Shown here in pieces: positions 32,740 to 40,075 of a stretch of DNA of 64,000 bases (position 1 is the first letter of the stretch; each line of letters opens with the position of its first letter). The notes below the pieces were generated by a model. It searched no databases and had not been told where the DNA came from. It saw only the letters and a list, made by a program, of their open reading frames with translations. The translations under genes were made by a program, and so were the position numbers. The stretch is from Erysipelotrichaceae bacterium (GTDB lineage Bacteria; Bacillota_I; Bacilli_A; Erysipelotrichales; Erysipelotrichaceae), in the NCBI GenBank assembly GCA_017404785.1, contig JAFRBQ010000010.1:21150-85149 (forward strand), in the 5' to 3' direction.

Positions 32740-34631
32740 TATCTTATATTCTTCCTCATTTCAAAGTAGTTTTCACTGCCTCTTCTTTCGTAGCGACAGT
32801 GATCCATACTGTTCTTGACCATATAGATCCCCAAGCCACCGATCTGCCTGTCCTCAGCCTTGGCTGTGACATCAGGATCTTCCTTGGCCAATGGATCAAA
32901 TGGTATGCCATTATCTTTGAGCGTTATAATCGCATCATCACCATCAAAAGACACTCCTATCGTCGCCTTGCCCGGTGCATCAGGATAGGCGTAATGAGCA
33001 ATGTTTACAAACATTTCCTCTAATGCTACAGTGATCGTCATCACCGCTTTCATTGAAGCGTCGTTTCCTTCAAGCTGTTCTTCAACAAAGCCTATGACTT
33101 CATGAAGCTTTTCAGTTGTAGCGTCAAATGTCCTTTCGATAATATCTTTCTCCTTATTCTTTGGCGTGAAATCAAACGCCAGTAAAGTCAAATCATCAAA
33201 CTGTTCAGCTTCACCGACAAATCTGTCGATATCAGCTCTTACAGCATGCAGTGCATCTTCACAGCTTATATCAGAAACAAGGTTCTTCAGACATTCGATC
33301 AGTCTGTTTTCACCATAGAGTTCGTTGTTGACAGCTGTTGCTTCCGTTGCACCGTCGGTATACAGGAATATCTTGTCGCCCTTATCAAGGAACAGCTGAT
33401 ATTCTCCATATTCATAATCTTCAAGACCCGCCAGAACGAAACCCGGTTTGCATTGCAGGAATTCGATCTTTCCATCATGTTTGATGATCGGCGGATTGTG
33501 CCCGGCGTTGACATAGTACATCTCGCCGTTATTCAGATCCATGATGCCCATCCAGGCTGTCACAAACAGTCCTGCATCATTTCCTTCACACAGCAGTCTG
33601 TTGACTCTGGTGAAGACATCAGCCGGCATCAGACCAAGCTGTGCATGGTCTTTTATCAACGTCTTGGCTATCACCATGAACATCGCTGCCGGAATACCCT
33701 TGCCGGATACATCGGCAATGACCATTGCCAGGTGATCGTCATCTACCATGAAAAAGTCGTAGAAGTCTCCGCCGACCTCCTTGGCCGGTGACATCGTCGC
33801 ATAGATATCGAAATCATCCCGTTCCGGAAATGCCGGAAAGATGTTTGGAAGCATATTGGCCTGGATCGAACTGGCGAGATTGAGCTCCGTTGAGATCCTT
33901 TCACTTTTCTTTGTTTCTGCTTCCTGTGCGAAGATGGCCTCTCTGCCTTTTCTGGCGATGACCGTACTTATGATCGCTATCATTGAAAACAGGATAAGTT
34001 TTGGCAGATAGCTGTGCAGTAGAGTGTGACGCCATAATCTGGCATAGTCTATGCTGGCCTGATCCATGATGACATCCCTGATCAATGAGAGTTCATTGAA
34101 ACTCAGAACGCTCCCTGCATCAAGTTCCAGCATATTAAGATCGAATCGTCCCCATTTCATGAATACACACAGGTATTCGGCAAAGCCTGACAAAATGGTC
34201 GTCAGAATCGCTACCGTTGAAGTGACCGGCCTTGAGTAGTATCTGATCGACACTACTGTTGGAAAAGCCAGACACAGGGTCACATTATGGCCCAGTACCG
34301 AAGCGATCCTGGCTAAAACGATCGTATAGCTGAGAAGCAATAGAATCTTCAGCCATTTTTTTCGACCTTTGAAATAGAAGCACAATCCGGCTGGAATGAT
34401 CAGTTCGATCAGAGCCTGGATCAGCACTGCCGAAACGATCCTTCCGGAATTTGCGAAAAAGATCCCGGATAATGTCGGAATCAGAATGACGACATCAATA
34501 AAAGCCGTCATCATCAGGATCCTTGCGACAAACAGATTAGCTTCTACTTCATTTTCCCATAGTGTTTCCGTGGTACGGAGAAACTCTTCCTCAATATTCT
34601 TGAGGATACTGTTCTTTACTTTCTGTACCAT
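32739..34631 (-). CDS. Membrane PP2C (SpoIIE-type) phosphatase with C-terminal HATPase domain
   Basis: A 630-residue protein. Residues 37-220 hold five or six membrane segments. After a coiled linker, residues 260-470 form a SpoIIE/RsbU phosphatase: 'AKEVGGDFYDFF', 'IADVSGKGIPAAM', 'YTDGATEA' and 'QFDDLTLLAF' give the metal-binding acids. Residues 490-625 are an RsbW-like GHKL ATPase: 'VALEEMFVNIAHYAY' (N box), 'DNGIPFDPL' and 'GGLGIYMVKNSMD'. One protein therefore carries both the kinase and phosphatase arms of a partner switch. Likely substrates are the STAS protein encoded just upstream and the STAS-kinase fusion downstream. The start overlaps nothing; the stop overlaps the HD start by one base. 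Confidence 0.92.
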   Translation of the reverse strand: MVQKVKNSILKNIEEEFLRTTETLWENEVEANLFVARILMMTAFIDVVILIPTLSGIFFANSGRIVSAVLIQALIELIIPAGLCFYFKGRKKWLKILLLLSYTIVLARIASVLGHNVTLCLAFPTVVSIRYYSRPVTSTVAILTTILSGFAEYLCVFMKWGRFDLNMLELDAGSVLSFNELSLIRDVIMDQASIDYARLWRHTLLHSYLPKLILFSMIAIISTVIARKGREAIFAQEAETKKSERISTELNLASSIQANMLPNIFPAFPERDDFDIYATMSPAKEVGGDFYDFFMVDDDHLAMVIADVSGKGIPAAMFMVIAKTLIKDHAQLGLMPADVFTRVNRLLCEGNDAGLFVTAWMGIMDLNNGEMYYVNAGHNPPIIKHDGKIEFLQCKPGFVLAGLEDYEYGEYQLFLDKGDKIFLYTDGATEATAVNNELYGENRLIECLKNLVSDISCEDALHAVRADIDRFVGEAEQFDDLTLLAFDFTPKNKEKDIIERTFDATTEKLHEVIGFVEEQLEGNDASMKAVMTITVALEEMFVNIAHYAYPDAPGKATIGVSFDGDDAIITLKDNGIPFDPLAKEDPDVTAKAEDRQIGGLGIYMVKNSMDHCRYERRGSENYFEMRKNIR

Positions 34632-34641
34632 GGTAAAGCAA

Positions 34642-34935
34642 TTATTCGATAGTTAAAATGTCGTTGAATCCTGTGATTTCAAATACTTCCATGATTTCAG
34701 GCTTGACGTTTCTGACTACCATTGTCTTGCCCATCATTGACTTCTGTGCAAACAGTAAAACTCTTAAGCCGGCAGAAGAGATGTAATCGAGATCGCTTAA
34801 GTCAAACTCCAAGCCTTCGATACCTTCTAAACTGTTTTTCAATTCAGCTTCAAGTTCAGGAGCTGTAGTTGTATCCAATCTACCTCTCAATGCAAGTTTG
34901 CAAACATTGTCCTCAAGTGTTTTTATAATTTCCAT
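34642..34935 (-). CDS. STAS-domain anti-sigma factor antagonist
   Basis: A 97-residue single-domain STAS protein, the SpoIIAA/RsbV type. 'GRLDTTTAPELEAEL' and 'LSDLDYISSAGLRVLLFA' carry the phosphorylatable Ser54. It is similar to the STAS part of the fusion at 31011. In characterised systems the unphosphorylated protein binds an RsbW-like kinase and frees its target. It lies between the MscS gene (28 bases) and the PP2C/HATPase gene (10 bases). No sigma factor gene is near. Confidence 0.92.
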   Translation of the reverse strand: MEIIKTLEDNVCKLALRGRLDTTTAPELEAELKNSLEGIEGLEFDLSDLDYISSAGLRVLLFAQKSMMGKTMVVRNVKPEIMEVFEITGFNDILTIE

Positions 34936-34963
34936 TTTCTTCCTCCTTGAAATTATTTGTTTA

Positions 34964-35752
34964 CTACTTCTCTATAGAGACATCGACGTCTCCCTCAAAT
35001 ACCGGTTTAACACCAGATTTCATTACTTCTTCATGCAGGATCTTTATCAGTTCCATCCTGGCAAACAGATCCTTATGCGCCGGGCACTTATATAAGATGC
35101 CATATATCGCTCCCTGTCTGCCGAAGCTGATCAGGCCGAGATTCTGGATCTCCTTGATATTTTCGATATCCTTGCCTCTTTCAGCTGTCTTATCAAAGGC
35201 TTTATTGATCTTTTTGGAATCCTTATCGAAATTGAATTCCAGAGTCAGGACCTTAATATCCTTTATCTTTTCGATCGAAGTGATCGATGAGTTACAGACC
35301 GTATATGTTGATCCGGTGAAGATCGACTGGAATTTTGTAACTCGGGCTGAGAAATACTTTACATCGCATTCCTCACCGTTGTATCTGACCATATCGCCAA
35401 CTTTATAGAAATTTGAGTTGTAGATATTGATTCCGGCGATGATATCCTTAAGCGTATCCTGCAGGGCTAAACCAATGATGGTAGCCATGATTCCCAAACC
35501 TGTCACGATCGAGAAGACATTCACTCCATGCAGTCTCAGAATTATCACAACAGCTGCCACAATAACGACATACTGAGCAACCGAGAAGATAACGCCAATG
35601 AAAGTATTGCGATGCTGTTCATCTTTTCCGGTATATGCAACTTTCTTTATCAGGAATTTCTTGATTACAGCAAGCAACAGAAATGTAATAACTACGATCA
35701 GAGCACTTAATGTGAACGCTGCTGAGGTCAAATAATCCGTAACTTCTTTCAT
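34964..35752 (-). CDS. Small-conductance mechanosensitive channel (MscS family)
   Basis: A 262-residue channel with three membrane segments (about 8-30, 50-74, 78-105). The pore-lining TM3 and beta-domain start are seen in 'GLGIMATIIGLALQDTLKDIIAGINI', and the Sm-like beta domain in 'YKVGDMVRYNGEECDVKYF'. It releases solutes on hypo-osmotic shock. It is first in the operon with STAS and PP2C genes, which hints that the circuit responds to envelope or osmotic stress (inference). A TTGTCA / TATAAT pair with a long 19-base spacer lies upstream. Confidence 0.9.
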   Translation of the reverse strand: MKEVTDYLTSAAFTLSALIVVITFLLLAVIKKFLIKKVAYTGKDEQHRNTFIGVIFSVAQYVVIVAAVVIILRLHGVNVFSIVTGLGIMATIIGLALQDTLKDIIAGINIYNSNFYKVGDMVRYNGEECDVKYFSARVTKFQSIFTGSTYTVCNSSITSIEKIKDIKVLTLEFNFDKDSKKINKAFDKTAERGKDIENIKEIQNLGLISFGRQGAIYGILYKCPAHKDLFARMELIKILHEEVMKSGVKPVFEGDVDVSIEK

Positions 35753-35891
35753 CTTCCCTCCTTATAATAATCTATTAAATAAATATACTTATTCATAAAA
35801 CTTTGCACAATAAAAATCTCTACTAATATTATAAAGGTATTTAACGCAAAATTGACAAGAATTCCGCTCTATTGATCGACTGAAAACAAAA

Positions 35892-35907
35892 AACGCATTG
35901 AAGCGTT
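35892..35907 (-). terminator. Weak terminator downstream of the small DtxR-like gene
   Basis: AACGC and GCGTT arms with a 6-base loop, then TTTTTTG on the minus strand, about 50 bases after the stop. The rest of the 200-base gap to the MscS gene is AT-rich and holds its promoter. Confidence 0.65.
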
Positions 35908-35955
35908 AATTGTTAAAAACTCACATATATCCACTATCTTCAGACAGTTGATATC

Positions 35956-36276
35956 CTACATCATTTCCACGATGCCACACACACCAAGATTGTAATCATC
36001 CTTGATCTTGATGACCGGCATCAATGTTTCTTTGACTTTGTCATACTTCTTCTGACAATCTGTTGCCGTTCTGGAACCATATGAGGTCAGATAGATATAT
36101 CCATAATATTTCTGCTGGATAATGTTCATCTCTTTCAGAGTTACCAGCATCTTATGCACACTGGCTCTTGAATAGTTCAGTTCATTGGCAACATCAACAC
36201 TTTTGATAACGTGCTTTGAATCGTTTAGTTTCTTGATTGTGAGTAAATACCTTATTTGACTTCCTGTCAGTTTCAT
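35956..36276 (-). CDS. DtxR-like winged-helix metalloregulator, short form
   Basis: A 106-residue protein; the start at 36276 has a GGAGGAG site. Residues 1-60 form a winged helix of the DtxR/MntR type: 'LTGSQIRYLLTIKKL', 'VDVANELNYSRASVHKML', 'IIQQKYYGYIYLT'. Beyond residue 75 only a short tail remains, so the usual dimerisation and SH3 parts are missing. It lies downstream of the Feo genes but beyond their terminator, with its own upstream region. It probably senses iron or another metal and regulates feo (inference). Confidence 0.78.
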   Translation of the reverse strand: MKLTGSQIRYLLTIKKLNDSKHVIKSVDVANELNYSRASVHKMLVTLKEMNIIQQKYYGYIYLTSYGSRTATDCQKKYDKVKETLMPVIKIKDDYNLGVCGIVEMM

Positions 36277-36343
36277 ATGCTCCTCCACCTTTAGGATAAT
36301 AATAGTTTGTTACTTAGTACTATTTTAACATCAATATAAGAAA

Positions 36344-36370
36344 ACGGAGCAGTGTTTTTCACTACTCCGT
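36344..36370 (-). terminator. Terminator of the feo operon
   Basis: ACGGAGYAGTG and its complement form an 11-bp stem with one mismatch, a 5-base loop and a TTTTCTT tract on the minus strand, touching the stop codon of the FeoB-associated gene. Confidence 0.88.
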
Positions 36371-36558
36371 CAGTTTTTTCGCATATTTTGGCGTCCGTGC
36401 ATGCATGCCAGTGCACAATTTGCACAGTTTCCGCCACATCCGCATGAAGGAAGTCCTGATTTTCTGGTATTGATGAGACTTCTGATCGATGCGTAAACCA
36501 GCGCAATAACCGCTGAAAGAACCAGAATATTTGCGATATTATCCAATAGCCAGTTCAT
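36370..36558 (-). CDS. FeoB-associated Cys-rich membrane protein
   Basis: A 62-residue protein with one membrane segment (residues 7-28) and a cysteine-rich tail 'CGCGGNCANCALAC'. This is the pattern of the FeoB-associated Cys-rich family found next to feoB in many Bacillota. The cysteines may hold iron or accept it during transport. It follows feoB by 22 bases and is last in the operon. Confidence 0.9.
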   Translation of the reverse strand: MNWLLDNIANILVLSAVIALVYASIRSLINTRKSGLPSCGCGGNCANCALACMHGRQNMRKN

Positions 36559-36580
36559 GATTTCCTCCTTTCTTTGATTA

Positions 36581-38737
36581 TCAGTTTACTTTGACATCCT
36601 GTGTAAGTCTGTCAGATTCCTTATATGGCTTAAACAGCATGTATCCGACAAAACACAGTACCAATATAGCCGCGAACAGACCGATCGCATTGACCTGACC
36701 GTTTACTGCTGAGCCTATCTGATAGATCACTAAAGCCGTACCGTAGGCAAACAGACACATATAGCCGATCGCAAAAACTGTCCACTTCGCATTGTTCATC
36801 TCACGTTTGATGGCACCCATCGCTGCAAAGCATGGTGCACACAGCAGGTTGAAAGCCATGAAGGCAAAACCTGCGACCTTTGATCCCTTGAAGAAGACAT
36901 CGAGAACACCCATGATGTTTCCGCCTTCTTCGACAAGGTCAGGCAGATCTTCCATCGCGATCAGAGTACCGATTGTACCTACAACGTCTTCCTTGGCGAC
37001 CAAACCCAGAATCGTCGCAACAGTTGCCTGCCATGTGCCAAAGCCCAGTGGCGCAAAGATCCAGGCAAACAGGTTACCGACATTCTCGAGAATTGAGGCA
37101 CCTTCACCATCTTCACCAAGGTAGTGTAAGCCGCCTTCTAACGACAGTGAATTCAAGACCCAGATAACGACACTTGATAAAACGATGACCGTTCCAGCAC
37201 GTTTGATGAAGCTTGAGCCTCTTTCCCAGGTACCGCGAAGTACATTGGATAATGAAGGCATATGATAAGGCGGCAGTTCCATGACAAATGGAGCCGGATC
37301 GCCCGCAAACATCTTTGTCTTCTTCAGAATGATGCCCGAAATAATGATCGCCGCAACACCCATGAAATAGGCAGCAGCCGATACCCACCAGGCATTATTG
37401 AATATTGCTCCGGCAATAAGTCCGATGATCGGCAGTTTGGCACCGCACGGAATAAAGCAGGTCGTCATGATCGTCATACGACGGTCACGTTCATTTTCGA
37501 TCGTTCTTGTTGCCATGACACCCGGAACGCCACATCCTGAACCGATCAGCATAGGTATGAACGATTTACCGGAAAGACCGAATCTTCTGAATAATCTGTC
37601 CAGGATGAAGGCGATACGTGACATGTAACCGACATCTTCCAGGATACACAGCATAAGGAACAGTACCAGCATCTGCGGTACAAAGCCCAGAACTGCACCG
37701 ACACCATGGACGATGCCATCAGCGACCAGGCTGACGAGCCAAGGCGCACAACCCCAGCTTTCAAGCAGAGCAGCTGCACCGCCTTCCATGAATTCACCCG
37801 CAAAGACATCGTTGGTCCAATCGGTCAAAAATGTACCAAACGGGCCCATTGCTAGCCAGTAGACAAAACTCATGATACCGATAAAGATCAATACACCAAA
37901 GAAACGGTGTGTGACGACCTTATCGATCCTGTCGGAGATCGTCTGGTTGTTTACCAGCGATTTCTTATATATACCCTTTAAGAGGTTACCAATATAAATA
38001 TATCTTTCATTGGTGATGATCGCTTCCGCATCATCATCCATTTCCTTTTCAACAGCCTGAATATCATTTTCGATATGCTTCCTGGTCTCTTCGGAAAGAT
38101 TGAGGTTTTTCATGACCTGTTCATCTCTTTCAAAGATCTTGATCGCATACCATCTCTGCTGTTCTTCCGGAAGAGAATGAACAGTTGCTTCCTCAATGTG
38201 AGCCAGAGCGTGTTCAACCGGTCCGGAGAAACTGTGCTGCGGTACAGGCCGAGGGCCATCTGCCGCCTTTACGACCGCATCAGCTGCTTCATCGATATTC
38301 CTGCCCTTCAAAGCTGAGATGTTGACGAATTTTATGCCCATCTGTTCTTCAAGAGCCTTGAGATTTATTTCGTCGCCGTTTTTCTCCGTGAGATCCATCA
38401 TATTCACGGCAACAACTACCGGAATACCCAATTCAACAAGTTGAGTTGTCAGATATAGGTTTCTTTCCAGATTTGTACCATCGACGATATTGAGGATCGC
38501 ATCCGGTCTTTCATCGATCAGATAATTACGGGCAACTACTTCTTCCAGTGTATAAGGTGAAAGAGAATAGATACCTGGCAAATCTGTGATCGTCACATTC
38601 TCGTGTTTTCTTAATTTACCCTCTTTTTTCTCAACAGTGACACCTGGCCAGTTACCGACATACTGATTGGAACCGGTCAAGGCGTTGAACAATGTCGTCT
38701 TACCGCTGTTAGGGTTTCCTGCTAAAGCTATTCTCAT
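36581..38737 (-). CDS. feoB: Ferrous iron transport protein B
   Basis: A 718-residue inner-membrane Fe2+ transporter with an N-terminal G domain. G1 'GNPNSGKTTLFNALTG', the G2 region 'NWPGVTVEKK', G3 'DLPGIYSL' and G4 'NMMD' are visible. The membrane part contains the two gate-type repeats 'CGVPGVMATRTI' and 'CFAAMGAIKREM'. Length is normal. Two FeoA-type genes lie upstream and a Cys-rich partner downstream, a complete feoAAB locus. Confidence 0.96.
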   Translation of the reverse strand: MRIALAGNPNSGKTTLFNALTGSNQYVGNWPGVTVEKKEGKLRKHENVTITDLPGIYSLSPYTLEEVVARNYLIDERPDAILNIVDGTNLERNLYLTTQLVELGIPVVVAVNMMDLTEKNGDEINLKALEEQMGIKFVNISALKGRNIDEAADAVVKAADGPRPVPQHSFSGPVEHALAHIEEATVHSLPEEQQRWYAIKIFERDEQVMKNLNLSEETRKHIENDIQAVEKEMDDDAEAIITNERYIYIGNLLKGIYKKSLVNNQTISDRIDKVVTHRFFGVLIFIGIMSFVYWLAMGPFGTFLTDWTNDVFAGEFMEGGAAALLESWGCAPWLVSLVADGIVHGVGAVLGFVPQMLVLFLMLCILEDVGYMSRIAFILDRLFRRFGLSGKSFIPMLIGSGCGVPGVMATRTIENERDRRMTIMTTCFIPCGAKLPIIGLIAGAIFNNAWWVSAAAYFMGVAAIIISGIILKKTKMFAGDPAPFVMELPPYHMPSLSNVLRGTWERGSSFIKRAGTVIVLSSVVIWVLNSLSLEGGLHYLGEDGEGASILENVGNLFAWIFAPLGFGTWQATVATILGLVAKEDVVGTIGTLIAMEDLPDLVEEGGNIMGVLDVFFKGSKVAGFAFMAFNLLCAPCFAAMGAIKREMNNAKWTVFAIGYMCLFAYGTALVIYQIGSAVNGQVNAIGLFAAILVLCFVGYMLFKPYKESDRLTQDVKVN

Positions 38738-38741
38738 GCTG

Positions 38742-38972
38742 TTAACCTTCTTTCAACTCCACTTCGATCATCTGAGCATCCGCTTTACGAAGTGACAGCT
38801 CATAACCGCGGACCGTAACTTCGATCGGATCGCCTAACGGCGCAACCTTTCTGACGTATACTTCAGTGTTTTTTGTAATGCCCATATCCATGATCCTTCT
38901 TTTAACGGCCCCTTCACCATTAAGCTTTCTGACCATGACAGTATCGCCAATATTTGCTTCTTTTAATGTCAT
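38742..38972 (-). CDS. feoA: FeoA-family protein (second copy)
   Basis: A 76-residue SH3-like protein. The start at 38972 is chosen because of its AGGAGGGGG site; a longer frame open to 39113 overlaps the upstream gene and is not needed. 'RRIMDMGITKNTEVYVRKVAPLGDPIEV' and 'GYELSLRKADAQMIEV' are FeoA signatures. FeoA binds the cytoplasmic side of FeoB. It ends 4 bases before feoB. Confidence 0.9.
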   Translation of the reverse strand: MTLKEANIGDTVMVRKLNGEGAVKRRIMDMGITKNTEVYVRKVAPLGDPIEVTVRGYELSLRKADAQMIEVELKEG

Positions 38973-38982
38973 AATCCCCCTC

Positions 38983-39195
38983 CTATACGTAGATCTTTGT
39001 GGCCATTTCTGCGGAGATCGCGATCCTTGTATCTTTGACATTGACAATGACGTTCTCTCCAAACTTCGACACCAGGCAGATAACTGAACCGACCACAAAG
39101 CCCATATCTTCAAGGTGTTTCTTAGCCTCCGGTTTTCCGGAGATCCTTTTGATCACATTCTGTTCTCCAACATCCGCAAATGTTAATGGCATCAT
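38983..39195 (-). CDS. feoA: FeoA-family protein (first copy)
   Basis: A 70-residue FeoA-type SH3-like protein: 'PEAKKHLEDMGFVVGSVICLVSK' and 'VIVNVKDTRIAISAEMATKIYV'. An AGGGAGG site lies upstream of the tandem ATG codons. It is the first gene of the operon and is preceded by a clear promoter with overlapping palindromes. It differs strongly from the second FeoA-like protein, so the two probably have distinct roles. Confidence 0.9.
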   Translation of the reverse strand: MMPLTFADVGEQNVIKRISGKPEAKKHLEDMGFVVGSVICLVSKFGENVIVNVKDTRIAISAEMATKIYV

Positions 39196-39214
39196 ATGAA
39201 ATAGCCTCCCTTTC

Positions 39215-39232
39215 AGTTAGTTCTAACTAACC
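39215..39232. promoter_or_regulatory. DtxR-type operator 1 in the feo leader
   Basis: AGTTAGTT-CT-AACTAACC, an 18-bp near-perfect palindrome just downstream of the predicted feo transcription start. The GTTAG/CTAAC core matches the known DtxR/IdeR box. Confidence 0.8.
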
Positions 39233-39241
39233 ACTGTATTT

Positions 39242-39270
39242 ATTTTAGTTAGTTACAACTAACCTGTCAA
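39242..39270 (-). promoter_or_regulatory. Sigma-A promoter of the feo operon
   Basis: On the minus strand TTGACA (39265-39270), a 17-base spacer and TAAAAT (39242-39247). The spacer is filled by operator 2. Confidence 0.88.
39247..39264. promoter_or_regulatory. DtxR-type operator 2 between -35 and -10 of feo
   Basis: AGTTAGTT-AC-AACTAACC, an 18-bp near-perfect palindrome that fills the spacer of the feo promoter. A repressor bound here would block RNA polymerase. Confidence 0.85.
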
Positions 39271-39287
39271 CACTTTTTATTAAAAAT

Positions 39288-39305
39288 GGTTAGCACTTGC
39301 TAACC
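39288..39305. promoter_or_regulatory. DtxR-type operator 3 over the divergent regulator promoter
   Basis: GGTTAGCA-CT-TGCTAACC, an 18-bp palindrome with 8-bp arms. It overlaps the -35 (TTGCTA, 39297-39302) of the divergent DtxR-family gene, whose -10 TAGAAT lies at 39320-39325 after 17 bases. This suggests autoregulation. Confidence 0.8.
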
Positions 39306-39345
39306 AAAAAATAGTTTTATAGAATATTGCATGAGGATATTTATT

Positions 39346-39702
39346 ATGACTATACAAGAATCGGCAGAAATGTATCTGGAAACGATACTGATCCTATCAA
39401 AAGAAAAAGACTCCGTCAGATCGATAGATGTGGCCAAAAGAATGAATTATTCCAAGCCATCGGTCTCCAGAGCAATAAAGAATCTGAATAATAACGGATA
39501 TATATCAGTAAAGGAAGACGGAAGTATCATCCTTCTTCCGAAAGGCGAAAAGATCGCAAAGAAGATCTATGAACGGCATGAAGTTCTGACTGCCTGTTTT
39601 ATCAGATTGGGTATTTCAGAGAAGACGGCTGAAGATGATGCCTGCCGTATTGAACATGTCATTTCTGATGAAACCTTTGAGGCAATAAAGAAACTGCTTT
39701 AA
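39346..39702 (+). CDS. DtxR-family metal-dependent transcriptional regulator
   Basis: A 118-residue protein; the start at 39346 has a GAGGAT site, the upstream in-frame ATG at 39331 does not. It opens 'ESAEMYLETILILSKEK' and has 'VRSIDVAKRMNYSKPSVSRAIKNL', the DtxR/MntR helix-turn-helix, then the dimerisation helices 'YERHEVLTACFIRLGIS' and 'DACRIEHVISDE' with metal-ligand His and Glu residues. No SH3 domain follows, as in MntR. It is divergent from feo and separated by three operators, so it is the prime candidate for their repressor and for its own control. Confidence 0.9.
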   Translation: MTIQESAEMYLETILILSKEKDSVRSIDVAKRMNYSKPSVSRAIKNLNNNGYISVKEDGSIILLPKGEKIAKKIYERHEVLTACFIRLGISEKTAEDDACRIEHVISDETFEAIKKLL

Positions 39703-39713
39703 ATGCAGTTTCT
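39689..39713 (+). terminator. Terminator overlapping the stop of the DtxR-family gene
   Basis: AGAAACTGC and GCAGTTTCT arms, a 7-base loop containing the stop codon, and a GATTTTT tract. Confidence 0.85.
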
Positions 39714-39740
39714 GATTTTTATATAACACAATTAAATTCC

Positions 39741-40016
39741 TCAAAGTTGGTATTCAGCTTTCACCATTTCCATGAATGCATTCATTTCTTTTTTTCTTGA
39801 TTCTTCTGATGCATACTTTGAAAGAAGTCCTTTTGCTGTCCTTGTTTTTATTTCGTATTTTCTAGGAACAAAGGGAAAGCCATTTTCACTCAGACTTTGG
39901 ATAGCGAAAATTCTTACCGCTTCTTCAAATGATGTCCCCAGTTCTTTATATAAACTCTGTACTGTATCCAATGTTTCTGAATCCATTTTGATCTCAACTA
40001 ATGTTTCTTTTTTCAT
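39741..40016 (-). CDS. RelB/DinJ-family antitoxin, apparently orphan
   Basis: A 91-residue protein with an N-terminal ribbon-helix-helix of the RelB/DinJ type: 'VEIKMDSETLDTVQSLYKELG', 'SFEEAVRIFAIQSLSENGFPFVPR'. The C-terminal half is basic and helical, where antitoxins wrap their toxin. An excellent AAGGAGG site precedes it. The usual YafQ/RelE toxin gene downstream is absent: the next 38 bases end at a convergent gene. It may be a remnant or may neutralise a toxin elsewhere. Confidence 0.85.
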   Translation of the reverse strand: MKKETLVEIKMDSETLDTVQSLYKELGTSFEEAVRIFAIQSLSENGFPFVPRKYEIKTRTAKGLLSKYASEESRKKEMNAFMEMVKAEYQL

Positions 40017-40075
40017 TTTGCCTCCTTATATGATTAACGAAGAAAGTTCTGCTGATGCTACTACTATTTTATTAT

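Noticed and set aside
36291..36506. Second frame overlapping the FeoB-associated Cys-rich gene
   Set aside because: It is a frame-shifted shadow of the Cys-rich protein and extends through its terminator.
38742..39113. Longer FeoA-like frame starting at 39113
   Set aside because: The extra N-terminal part overlaps the first FeoA gene in another frame. The start at 38972 has the proper ribosome site and begins the FeoA domain.
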